A stretch of DNA of 64,000 nt from Paramacrobiotus metropolitanus (Eukaryota; Tardigrada; Eutardigrada; Parachela; Macrobiotidae), in assembly GCF_019649055.1 (NCBI RefSeq), contig NW_026570230.1, forward strand, positions 1,240,001 to 1,304,000, read 5' to 3'. Both the position numbers and the translations under genes were made by a program. Of this stretch, positions 24,544-36,088 are shown in pieces (positions within the stretch are counted from its first letter, which is position 1; each line of letters begins with the position of its first letter). Below the pieces are notes generated by a model, which was not told where the DNA came from, searched no databases, and worked only from the letters and a program-made list of their open reading frames with translations.

Positions 24544-27500
24544 CTAGAAAAATCCTCCAAAAAGGCTTGGTTTCCCAGCGGGCTTATTAGGCTTATCGTC
24601 CGGTTTGCCAGGTTTGTCGTCGGGTTTGCCGGGACCTTTTGGTTTATCGTTGCCAAATAGCCAGCTTGCACCGGCATCAATGAGACCGCTCACTGGCTTG
24701 GATGCCACACCAGACACTGCCGAAATCACTTCGTCTTTGGCCGCGTTGTAGGCATCGGTGACCGCTTTCTTAGCGGTGGATCGGAACCACAGGGTGAGCT
24801 CTGTCATGTTCAGCTGCAGCTGTTTGCCGTTGGGAAGAACCAGGCCCAGGCCAGCTGCATTCTGTTCCATTAAGCTCTTGAGGTTTTCCACCGACATGAA
24901 ACCGGTCAAATCCGGTACAAATACACCGACGTTGTTGAGTGCATTTGCCAGGCCACTGGTCGGGCTGGCGTTGGACGGTTTGCTGCTAGGTGGTGCTGAA
25001 CCAGATGTTCCGGATGTGCCTATGTATTTCACAGTGCTGATGATGAGAATCGAGAATCCGTTGCAAAAAATCAGCATAGTAAAAAGGTCAGTTGTCCATA
25101 ATTTCAGCCGTATACAACAGCGTAATTCAAAAACTGTTGCTTTTGTGGTACTATATTCCGGTTATTAAGGGTCATGACGCACCTGATGTTCCCGAAGTCC
25201 CTGAGGTTCCAGATGTGCCGGATGTCCCGGAGGTCCCTGACGTTCCCGATGTTCCCGCTTGTAGACCCGCCACGACACTTCGCAAACCGCACCCATACAT
25301 CATATTAATGTACGCCCGGCCGGTGGCACTAACGGCACCGACGATGTTCTGTCCAGCAGCGTACAGAGCCTCGATAACGTTTTTGTACGTGCGTACCGGT
25401 CCGGTATGGTTGTAGACCTTGGGTATCCCAGCGCTCACCCGGGATTCAATGCTCATTTCATTTCGCCCGCGGCGAATCTTGACGAATCCCTTGTCACCCC
25501 AGTCAGTGCCCCAAGAATTAGCTACCAACCAGTACGGCTTGTTGGATTCAACGCCCCAGCCAAGGACTTTCATAGCATGAAAGCCGGTTCGCTCGCCTGA
25601 TGCGGGATCGTGCTCGTAAACCCCTTAAAATATTAGAGAATACAAAAATATTTACAAATTATCATTAAAACAAAAAGGTCGTCTGCCAAAAAAGTTTAAG
25701 AATAAGAACTTTTTACCAGTTTTGTAAAGCTTGAAATCCGGAAACATCTCCACAACCACGCTGACCGATCCGTTGGTCATAATTTCCAGCTGCATATCGC
25801 GTTCCGTCTGCTGTACATCGACCAATTCCATTCGTTTATCGAACTTGGTGATCATATACCACGATTCACCTGAATTTTGCGAACAAATAAAGCAAATGTG
25901 AATTGGAAAGCCAGTTTTGTCGTTTGACAAGCGACAAGTTCTATAAATTACTGTACGACCTGTATGACCTTACGTATAAACTACCGTAATTTGCACCGAG
26001 CGCGAAGCGCGAGGTGCTGCGATAAGTCTTCGTCAAGAGCATAAAATTTGTCTGACGCCACGGAAAGCGTACGTCACGCTTTTCCAATTCCACAATCCCA
26101 ATACCATTTTCCAGTGGTACTGGCGCTCGCGCTCGTGCAATAATGTGGTTCGCAGCCACCGCTAGTATTACAAAAACATGTAATCGATGCATACGAGCTG
26201 TACTGTAATCGTAAAAACTAATATAGTAAAATTTAATGATACTATAAATTACAAGGTAGCCTCGCGCATCCGCGCTCGGCACTTAAGTACTGGATAGTAT
26301 AGGCTTTGTTTTGGAAAGGTCATTATCTATATATAAAGACTGACGTTCGGAATTTCAGACTTTCTGAAAATTTTAATTTTTCACGTTCTAAAGTTCTGAT
26401 GTTCTGACTTTATAACGTTCTAACGTCCTAACGTTTTGACGTTCTGACGTTGTTACGTTCTGACGTTCTGACATTATGACGTTCTGACGTTCTTACGTTC
26501 TGACTTTATAACGTTCTAACGTCCTAACGTTTTGACGTTCTGACGTTGTTACGTTCTGAAGTTCTGATGTTCTTACTTTATGACGTTCTGACGTTCTAAC
26601 GTATTGACGTCCTAACGTTCTGACGTTCTGACGTTCTAACGTTCTAACGTTCTGATGTTCTAACGCTCTGACGTTCTAACGTTCTGATGTTCTTACTTTA
26701 GGACGTTCTGACGTTCTGACATTATGACGTTCTGACGTTCTTACGTTCTGACTTTATAACGTTCTAACGTCCTAACGTTTTGACGTTCTGACGTTCTAAC
26801 GTTCTGACGTTCTTACGTTCTAACGTTCTGATGTTCTAACGCTCTGACGTTCTAACGTTCTGATGTTCTTACTTTAGGACGTTCTGACATTATGATGTTA
26901 TGACGTTCTTACGTTCTAACGTTCCGATGTTCTTACTTTATAACGTTCTGACGTTCTGACGGTGTTACGTTCTGACGTTCTTACTTTTTGAATTTCTCAC
27001 GTTTTGACGCTCTGAAATACGTTTGGACTTTTGCATGTCGTAATAATATAATATACATATTTTAAGTACCTAAAGAGCAAGTATTTATGCATCCGCTATA
27101 GTCTCCGTGGTTACAGACATTATGTTTTAAAGCACTTTTTATTGCTGTGCAGTGAATAATTTTCCAGGGGTGCTCTTTACGTTTCCTATACTTAAGACCT
27201 GGTGAAACCATCTTCTGACCACTGGTTATTAAAATCAAACAAAAATCTATTGGCACACCTATGGAAAATATAGAATTTTTTAAGACCAAGCTGGACTTAA
27301 ACTGACCACGCGTTATCGAGGAGTTAAAAACGGCGCATAAATACGCTTTGGTCGGTAAGCTTGTATGAATATAAAGATAAAGATATCAACAATAATTCAG
27401 GTACGTGTTTATTGCATATATACCGTAATATCGGTCATCGGCATAGTTGCGGCTGTGGGTAGGCAGGCATCCTTTCAAGCAAGTCGGCGTCGGTGCGCCA

Positions 27501-28360
27501 TCATCCTCATGCGCCGGTTTAATCAGATATGGCATACAGCCGTTGAGTTCCCCATAATTACCACCGGTTACCACACCGTCGGTTACAAAGGAATCGTACG
27601 CCATCTCCACAAGTCCACCTCTGCTGTTAAAAATAATATAAAACTATACTTTAAATTTCATTGAAAATTAAATATCTACTGAAACACCCTGTGATTATTA
27701 AGTAAGGATACAGGAAAACACTTTGAAAATGAAAATATCTACCATCCAGATCCACAAACGGCACACGTTGGACAGCATGTCAGCATATCTTGCGCGGACA
27801 AATGCACAAAGAGGTCTTTATTTTGGGAGAAGATGCACAGCCGGTCAGTTAGCGCTTCTACTACCGTGTGCGCCTAGAAAATGGTTACATTTCAGGTGTG
27901 GATTACAGTTACAGTTACCTTACAAAACGTGTAAGACATACCCAACATGCTCCGCACCCTCCTTGCATACGAATCTGTGCAAGGCTCTGGCATTTCGGCC
28001 ATGCTTTTCTGGCGTCAAATTCATCGGGAATATCGGCATCCTGCAGCTTGGGTGGTATGAATTGTTGCGGCAACATGCCGGCATGTTTCGTATCCAGCCA
28101 TTTAACACCGAGAGCGGATAAGTATGCGACGGGATCGGCCGCTAAATTCTTTCCGGCTTCGAGAATTGTCTTGGCGAGATCTTTGGCTGGTATTGCAACG
28201 GCTGGACTACAAAAATAAGTTATGGCTCTATTTTATTTTGCCGATTTGTTGTATTTGTACTACTGCCCGTTGTTCTTTTTACTCGTACGTACATTGTGAT
28301 GTTGACGTCCAGAGCAGCAGCGCCGCCAATTAGTAATCCCAGTAACATCCACAGCTTCAT
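24544..28360 (-). CDS. Secreted cathepsin B-like cysteine protease with repetitive C-terminal tail
   Basis: About 577 residues. Exons (minus): 28360-28293, 28206-27942, 27873-27743, 27623-27424, 25869-25717, 25623-25183, 25019-24544. All phases fit. Signal peptide ([13 protein letters not shown]), propeptide, then mature enzyme starting near [14 protein letters not shown]. The papain-family triad is visible: Cys in QGGCGACW, His in [10 protein letters not shown], Asn in [11 protein letters not shown]. The occluding-loop region typical of cathepsin B is present ([11 protein letters not shown], then DDRYYG), so carboxydipeptidase and endopeptidase activity in a lysosome, gut or secretion is expected. 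Normal cathepsin B ends near [10 protein letters not shown]. Here about 235 residues follow: a linker, eight or more GTS repeats split by an intron, a helical segment, and two GKPDDKP units before the stop. This tail is not known to me from the family. GC4 lies upstream on the same strand. Confidence 0.9.
25974..26192 (-). other. Signal-peptide-like open exon inside the cathepsin intron
   Basis: An open stretch of 73 codons begins [14 protein letters not shown], a credible secretion signal, and ends at a strong donor (TAC/gtaagg) in phase 0. It lies inside cathepsin intron 4 on the same strand. The main transcript skips it cleanly (phase 1 to phase 1), and its phase does not fit the next cathepsin exon. 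It could be an alternative first exon of a nested gene or chance. Confidence 0.3.
26370..27015. repeat. Satellite of 8-base units (ACGTTCTG) in cathepsin intron 4
   Basis: Roughly 650 bases consist almost wholly of ACGTTCTG / ACGTTCTA units with point variants (ACGTTTTG, ACGTCCTA, ACTTTATA). Longer blocks recur: a segment starting ACTTTATAACGTTCTAACG occurs near 26410, 26504 and 26751, so the array also has a higher-order repeat. No coding potential. Confidence 0.92.
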
Positions 28361-28896
28361 GGCTGGCGTATGATTTCCCGGAAAATGTAGTGTAAAGACC
28401 GGTGTGGACAGTGGAAGAAACACTGCGCGGAATCTTCTACTGAGAAACATGCACAAAGTCTTGCTTTATGTTATGAAGAAGGAACGTGATGAAATTTGCT
28501 TAATTGCCAGGAATATTCTGCTGAACGAAGCAAACACCCTTCTTGTCTTCTGAGTTGACTGGCCGTGTGTTATTCATATACCATGGAGAGTTAAGAATTT
28601 CTGAGTTTTGTGGTTTCTGCATTTACTGAGTGGTCACTTGAAGTTATGCTGAGTTTTGCATTTTTGTAGCAATTAATTCTTCTCTGTTATTGCACGTGAG
28701 AGAATCGCACAAAAATGAGTGAATTATACAAATTGGCTGAAAAGTAGTCAAACTGGCCTTTTTCTGAAATCACATAGATAGTTGAACTGTAAACCTCTTC
28801 GACATAAAACATTATTATTGTAAATAATACTACCGCTTCCAGCAAGTGCAGCCCCAATTGTTAAAAAATGGAATTTCAAAAACTTTTTCATGATCA
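28361..28896. other. Spacer between GC4 3' end and cathepsin start
   Basis: About 540 bases separate the GC4 stop from the cathepsin start codon, both on the minus strand. No further gene is visible. It should hold the cathepsin promoter. Confidence 0.5.
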
Positions 28897-31800
28897 CTAG
28901 GCAGCTTCCGTCGAGTGTCCCGTTAGCCAGAATGTCATCATTGCTGTTTTTCCCTAAAAGTCAATTGAGTCATTCAGACAAATATTTTATTTTATTTGGC
29001 ATTTATATTTTATGTCATGTAAAAGAGGATTGCTTACTTTAATATTGACCGTTCCTCTGGGTTCGATGTCGAAAGAACCAACCGATCGAAGCAGTTTTTC
29101 GGTACTACTGCTCAAGTGGATTCTGGACGCTACAATGTTAGCAATGTACTCGTAGTTCGCTAAAGGTTGACATGAATGCCGAATGGGAAACATATTGGCC
29201 GGTACTCTTAAACAGTCTCGAATCTCGATTAATACTTTATTACAGGTTATAATTGTAAACATTATGGTAAATTATTATTGCTACCTTCGCCATGACTTTC
29301 CATTCGGCTTGCGGTGTTAATCGTATCGCCAAATCTGCATCAATAAACCAATTTGTGGAAAGCGTTATTTACAATTTTTGCGTGGTTCCTGATAATTCTG
29401 AAGGATGTTAACCCAGTAAAATACAGAAAGGAGAATAAACGGCCGATTTTTACGTTTGCGACAAACGTAAAAAGGAATGAATATTGTATTCAGGACTGAC
29501 TGAATATTGTCACAAACGTACAAGCAATATCGTGGCATGCGAGTTCCAACTACTCCTGCCGCGCAAGGACCTAGGAGTATAAACAAAATCTTTTTACAAC
29601 TGCCTTTTACCAACGATATATTAAAAAAGGTTTTACCGGAGTGGATTCCTATGCGGACCTCTAAACTGGTTTTGGTCCTTGTGTGAAGCAATAGCACGCT
29701 TGAATGCCATACCGCCAGGAGATCCAACGCTGTATCCGCAATTTCTTTACCGTGGCGGTAACCATTGCGAATAGGAAGCCCGCTTGCTACCTACGTACGT
29801 ACTTGAAACTGTTGATCGAGAACATTTTACAGATTGTGTAACTCTGTACCATGTAGGAGTCCTTAATGGTTTCGATTTTATAAACATCATGTTGGAGAAT
29901 CGTTTGGTCAAATGTGAAGTAAACGGTATTCAATAGCGTCACAACGTCTTGAGGTAATGAACTAGCGCAATATGTGTCAAAGCCGACCAGAGTGCTAAAG
30001 AAGACGGTAACCAGTTTGTAATGCTCAACCGGGATTGGTTCTTTGTTGCGGAGTTTGGAGACATAGATGCTGTAACAATAGCAAATCTCAGTTATTTTAT
30101 TTTGTGGATAGACACTTTCGAAATCATAAGTGACCTTTCATGCGTCCGTACCTTGGTATCATTTCACCCAAAAGTGAGTCGACCTTCTGCGTTTCAGCCA
30201 GGAGTTCGTGTGCGCGACTGGCTACCATCGCTTCGAGTTGTGCAGAGTAGGCTTGCAGTCGCGTAAGGATGTCGTCAACGATGCTAACACCGCTGTCAAA
30301 GGTCTTTAAGCGCGAAGCTATTGTGTGAAGGGACGGCCGTTCCATGTCGTCGAAGGCTATGCAACCCGCCATAATCGTGCGTATCTTCTCTGGAAGCGGA
30401 CCCATATCGTTCGGTTTGAAGGGAGAAATCCTTGTTCGGCTGGCTAGTTTCGGCAGCATTTCTGTAATAAAAACCCAATAGTGTGAATCCATAAAATATC
30501 TTGATACAGAGGCTTCGATGGATCCGTGATAATTATAATTGTAGAATTTTGATGTGACTCCATAGACACTCTTACCTTCTATCTCAACGGAATCTTTTAG
30601 GTTCATTCTGTACGGTGTCAGTCCCGTCATGATCTCACCCATCACAATACCAAACGAAAAAATATCTGCAATTCTTGAGCCCTCTTTGGAAGCACCAGCA
30701 TGCTGTTCAGGAGCATCCCATAACAGTTCCATGCGGTTGGCTACAATAGACTGATAACCAACGGAAGAAAGCAGGCGTTTGGATGCATAACCAGAAAGTT
30801 TTACGGCAAAACGGTTATCGAGAAGGGTACTCAAGGAAGACAAGGATCCATGACATTTCAGCCGGGAAGCGTGTAAATAGGAAAGCCCCTTCGCACAATA
30901 TTGCGTAATGCGAACCAGTTACTCAGGATCTTAAGATATTTATTTCAAACTTACTGCAAGGATTTCGTGCATTAAACGAAGTTGTATCTTCTGATTTAGC
31001 AGATTGGCCTTATCGTCTAATAGTTGGCGTAAGCAACCACGCCCATAAGGCCAAAGAAACGACAGCTGCTCGGGCGAGACAACGACACCCGTAAGGGTGC
31101 CGGCATTGTCTTGTGAAATGGACTTCATCTGCAACAACATGTTTTCATTAATTTCAAAAACATATGTCCTTTGGAATTGTTTATCACTTACATCTGCTAG
31201 AATATGGCGGAACTCGGAGTTCGCCGTCAGCGCTCCTGTTGTTGTGGCAATGTCTACTGTATAGGCCCAAACTCGTCGGGAATCAAAGGTCACCACCGGT
31301 TCTCGCGGTTTCGCCGGCAGACGAAATATGTTTTGCGAAGCACCGGAGAGTCTGGATGCCCTTGAGGATTTAATCAATCCCGTTGTCGGATTTGGATTGG
31401 TTATCACCAACAAGCTTGAGCTGAGATTCCACCAGATCGAATATCGCTCCTGATGGCGAACGTATTTCCAGTAACCCAATGGAATACCCACAGCAGCAGC
31501 CACTATGATCACGAATAATACCGCTCCCACGATTGGAAAGGTCACAGCTGAAATGACAAACGAAGATAGTTACGCACACATTTTTCAAATTAAAAATGGA
31601 ACTTGGTTACCAACTTACAAAGAGGTGGGCTGCATTGGTCATCTCGAAACCCACAAGCTGGCGTATTGGATGGAAATGTATCGGAACGAAACCAGCTGTG
31701 TGCTTGCGATGACACGTCGGTTATGGAGTTGTTGGTCCAAGTATGATACCATGCTACCTGGTCAATAAAGGTAACCTCTGCGTTTGCGGTATGACCGGTA

Positions 31801-34800
31801 AGCACAACGATTAATTTTAACCAACCTCAAACTCGCCAATAGCTACGTTGAATTTCAAAAAATGGGTGTCGCGGTTGCGCATTCCATTTGGTCCAATGAC
31901 AGTGCTCCGAAATCCAAAGTCGAAAGTGCGGCTCACAAATTTTTTACTGAATTCTCGTCCTGATGTAAAATCTAAATTTGTTTGAGATTCGTTCAGCACC
32001 TGTCCATAACGCAAATGAAAATTAGTGCAGCATAAATATACAAATCATTCGAAGATACGCAGAAATTTGCGTAGGTTCTGACCTCAAAGCCCGCCAGCAC
32101 TGCTTCGAATGCCGATAATGTAATGTCATTATTCTAGAAAAATTCAACGGTACATTAGGTAAACGTGGAACAGCATAAAAACTTTTATGTTATGAGCAAC
32201 TTTTACATATTATTGCTGTAACGACAATTCTTTTACTGAGCAGTTAATGCACATATACAGCAAAATACTGTAGTTAATTATTTGTAAATACGAAGTTTTG
32301 TCTTTGATTGTTCAGCGCATACAATACATACATAATAATCAGGAGGATATGTAAAATTAAAATGGCGCCTTGAGACTTCTCCCACAGAAATGCTGTAATT
32401 TGTGAGTGATTCCCAATCCGGTGGAGGGAATCGAATAACGATTACCGATTGTAGTGCCTCAAACACCGTCTGGCAAATATAAGCACGCAAATTAATTTTA
32501 TAATTGGCCTTAAAAATATTTTATGCATGCATGTATTTTGCAGAAATAGACATCAAAATAGGCTAAAGTTCAGCTGGATATAGAATCGTGCGTTGTAAGG
32601 AAACATGACAGCGTTCAGCTTGCTGATAGATTATGCTGCTACACCGTTTTGACTGTCCATTGTATTCCTGCAGTTCCTACCTTATCGGCAGTGGAATTCA
32701 TTTTCCAGGTCAGTTCGCTCGTTTCCGGCACCTGAATAGACTGTTGGTACAGCCAGACCTAAAGGAACGAGTTCGCATTTCTGTCATGAAGTGGATAAGC
32801 CTTGAATATCTCTTTAGGTATGTATCCTTAAAATAACCGGAAATTAAAACTGAAAGGTCAACAATGAGCAGTTGAACTGGAAACCAGTTGAAAATGAATA
32901 TAAGGGAATATTGAACGCATCAACAGCATCATATGCCAGTATATTCATAATACTCGTAATGTACGAGGCATAAGTTATTAAATCTTCATTGATGATAAGT
33001 ACATATGAACATATAAGAGAATTCATCTGGTCCATGCAGTGATATATTTGGGATCATAATATTATTAGAGAGACAACTTCATGGAGTACTGACGTTGACA
33101 AATCAGAACGCTCATCCTTTTTTCTACAAACAGTTCCCTTTGTATGCTTGTTATAAAATACTCACATAGTCTCGTCCTGTCATGTTTAATTTGCTGGCTG
33201 TAACCTGTTGAAAAATATGTGTTTAGAGATGCTGTGAAATGCATCGATTTATAAATTTTTTTTAATATCGATAATATTGGATCATTTAGACGGTAGAGCT
33301 CGGTTTGACATCTCATTAGACACGTATAACTTAAAATGCACGTGTTTAATTAACTCACCAATATATTCCGCATAATGTCCGCATTGGTTCCGACAAGCAG
33401 AACTGCAAAATGATGCAATCAAAAGAATATTCTTGCACATGTTCGAAAAGTAAACAGCCGTGGATACCGATATGGGCAACAAAAATGTGGCGGCCAATGA
33501 CCGACCGCACCGAAATCATATCAGCTGTTTGTGCACGGCATTTTTTTAAAGCTGTCATTTCTGTACCTCTACTTTGTGATTTTGCTCGTGTAAGAATCGT
33601 TTTAAAATTGGGATTGTTCCGCGAGTCAAACTGCTCGTAGAACATTTGGAATTCTCCCGGAAATTCCGTTAATACACTCTTAAATCCTCGGCAAGCAACA
33701 ATGTACATTGTGGCAGCGCTGGGAAATAAGGAAAGGTCATCGCACAGCACCGTAACCGTTGTCCAAGCAAACTTGCGTAGAAATTCACGAATAGCCCTTG
33801 AACACTGGCCTTGCCCCGCTGAACTGAAGGTCGTCAGAGTGGGATAGCGTTTCCGGTTGGATAGGGCTTGGTCGGCCGATGTACTATCAGTTAATCACAA
33901 TAATAAAATCAAATAAATTTATTCATAACTGTCTAGCGCTTAAAACTCGGAGATGCATGTAATTTCCTTATTAATACCTGAGTGATGCTAATTAACTAAA
34001 TGATCACTAAAGTTAATGTAACATTGTTGTTGGTTTTTGCCCAAAGAATGGAACGGAAATTCGATAGTCTATGACACGAGACCAACCTTGTAAGAAGGGG
34101 AACATCCAATTCTACAAAATATCGAAATCAGTATCATCATGTAGCACAGGCATAACAGGATTGAATTACGTCATATATAAATATTAACGTCAATCTGTAC
34201 TTGTTGTTAGCAGTATCATGCATGCTGTTAATACTTATTATACCTCGCGCGAAATCTCCAAGAGTTATCATTTCTAAGCTGCATCCTGGAAAAGGCGGAG
34301 GAATTAATTAGAACTTCTGTTCAACAAGAAGTGGAGCGCAAAATTGTGTTCTGGGAATTACAACCAAATGGGTTCCTATCATTTACTCAGGAACGTCGAA
34401 AAATTACCGGAACCATTTGACCCCTCCACACCTTCGACCACGATAATGCGTACGCAAATTCTTACGCTTCGTTAACGTTTTTCAGTTATTTTTACAAAAG
34501 GCGTACCCTATTTTTACAAAAGGGGTTTTAATCACACATACATCAAAATTCTCAAAAATTTATACAACATTATCAGCTATATGGACGCATATGATGTCAC
34601 CACCATGCGCACCGCAAAATTAACAACACTAACAAAACAGTGGAAATACGCGCATAAGCAGTGGGCAGTAATAAAAATTACACTGTAATGTTGTTACCTG
34701 GTGAAAGTAGCAGCGTAAATCCCTTAGTCTGAGAAACAATCCTAACAACTTCTCCGGCCATGGCCGGCATCATGTCTCCGGTGTCACCGCAGCCAACGAT

Positions 34801-35040
34801 CCCTTTATCGCTATAGATCATGTGCCGGTGGATATTCGGCGCCAGCTGCGGGTATGCCTGTAATACCGTATCAAAGGCCACCTCAAATACAGGGCCGGAA
34901 GAATAGTATCCATACATGGGATTTTGTCCAATTATAACCGTAATTATCGTGATATTAGTTGTAGCAGCGGGGGAGCCAGCAAGAAATATCAACACCACAA
35001 ATGACGAGACTATTTTAATGCTAACTGAACCGCGGCACAT
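28897..35040 (-). CDS. Receptor guanylyl cyclase 4 (GC4), catalytic Asp replaced by Thr
   Basis: Fourth paralogue, inverted relative to GC1-3, about 1085 residues. Exons (minus): 35040-34698, 34285-34244, 34111-34087, 33883-33567, 33402-33359, 33204-33166, 33026-32925 (tentative), 32731-32681, 32469-32332, 32133-32083, 31999-31826, 31775-31619, 31547-31192, 31128-30955, 30888-30576, 30461-30152, 30069-29850, 29790-29637, 29570-29522, 29334-29285, 29129-29038, 28953-28897. Order: signal peptide, ANF-receptor-like ectodomain, membrane helix (GAVLFVIIVAAAVGIPLG), pseudokinase domain with WDAPEQ, coiled coil, cyclase. The first metal motif reads FFSTLVGF, so the essential Asp is Thr. The second reads KIETIKDSYM (Asp kept, Gly to Lys). 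LFGDTINTASRME is intact. Every frame is open and splice sites are clean, so this is a gene rather than a pseudogene, but homodimeric cyclase activity is doubtful. Confidence 0.9.
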
Positions 35041-36088
35041 TCTGATCTGATGCGTGCAAACTCAGTTTTGTATATCACTGTATATCAATAGCAGAATGTG
35101 ACAACATGAATAAAACCCGTATCATGAATATTGGTGTATTGGAAAAATGAAAGATCTCTTTCTATCGGGATGGAAAAACTGTCTAACTGAACTTTACATC
35201 TATCAGCCAAGCGCAAAATGCATGCATCAGTATTAATTCACTACGACTACTCGAAGTACTGTTCTTTCTGCCTGGGCTATTCCTGCATGTTTCCCGTAAC
35301 CTGCAGGGTGCTAGTCAGTCAGATATGACGCGGTAGTAACTTATAAATTGTAAGTGACAGCGTATTCGACAAGTCCCTGTCATTTTTGTTCGACCGATGA
35401 AATATGATCATGGGCGTTTAAATGGATAACATAAAGCGTACGGTATATGACAGGATTATACAGATAGTGTGAAACACTCCTATATATCTAACTCCAGCCA
35501 TGCATTATTAATGGGATAGGTAGATACTTCACAAGGAAATTTCCGCTTGGATATATCTGTTGACGTCTCCGTAAAATTTAGAAAATTTAAGGGTTTACGT
35601 AATTACTGTTTTTCAAAGCACTGAGGTCGGGTTTGAGCATCCTTTCCGGTCGCAAGAATTTACATTGATTTCATATTTATAGGCAGCTATTAGATTAATA
35701 AAATCTCTGGCTTAAGTATACGAGCACTTACCATTTAATTACTTATTTATAAAAACAGCTCTGAATGTAATGCTGGCAAATTGTTATCGTATACGACTCG
35801 TATAATCTGTTAATAAATGTTTCTGTAAGAGAAATTCACTCATGCTGCAGTTGTTCAGTGCGCGCATGTACAAAACTGAAGGATTTTTAATCGAAATACT
35901 ACTTTAGTTCACTGTGTTTTTCTCGCTATGTACAAGAGCTATTTTCATGTTCAAAAACAAGGTCATAATTCGACAATATATATAATTTAATGCGATCCGA
36001 GTTCGGACACTCTTGTCGTGAGAATGGTTATGTACAAACAAACGGTTTTACAGCAAAGGAAAATGCCGGTATGTCACAAGGCTACCCG
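35041..36088. other. Intergenic region upstream of GC4, no gene seen
   Basis: This AT-rich region of about 1 kb has no coding frame of protein character. It must include the GC4 promoter and the 3' region of the minus-strand gene at 36089-37135. No confident elements seen. Confidence 0.5.

Noticed and set aside
24758-25415. Plus-strand frames with repeated VPDVP
   Set aside because: Antisense shadow of the GTS repeats of the cathepsin tail.
28897-35040. GC4 as a pseudogene
   Set aside because: All 22 exons are open with consistent phases and a total length divisible by three; only the catalytic Asp is changed.
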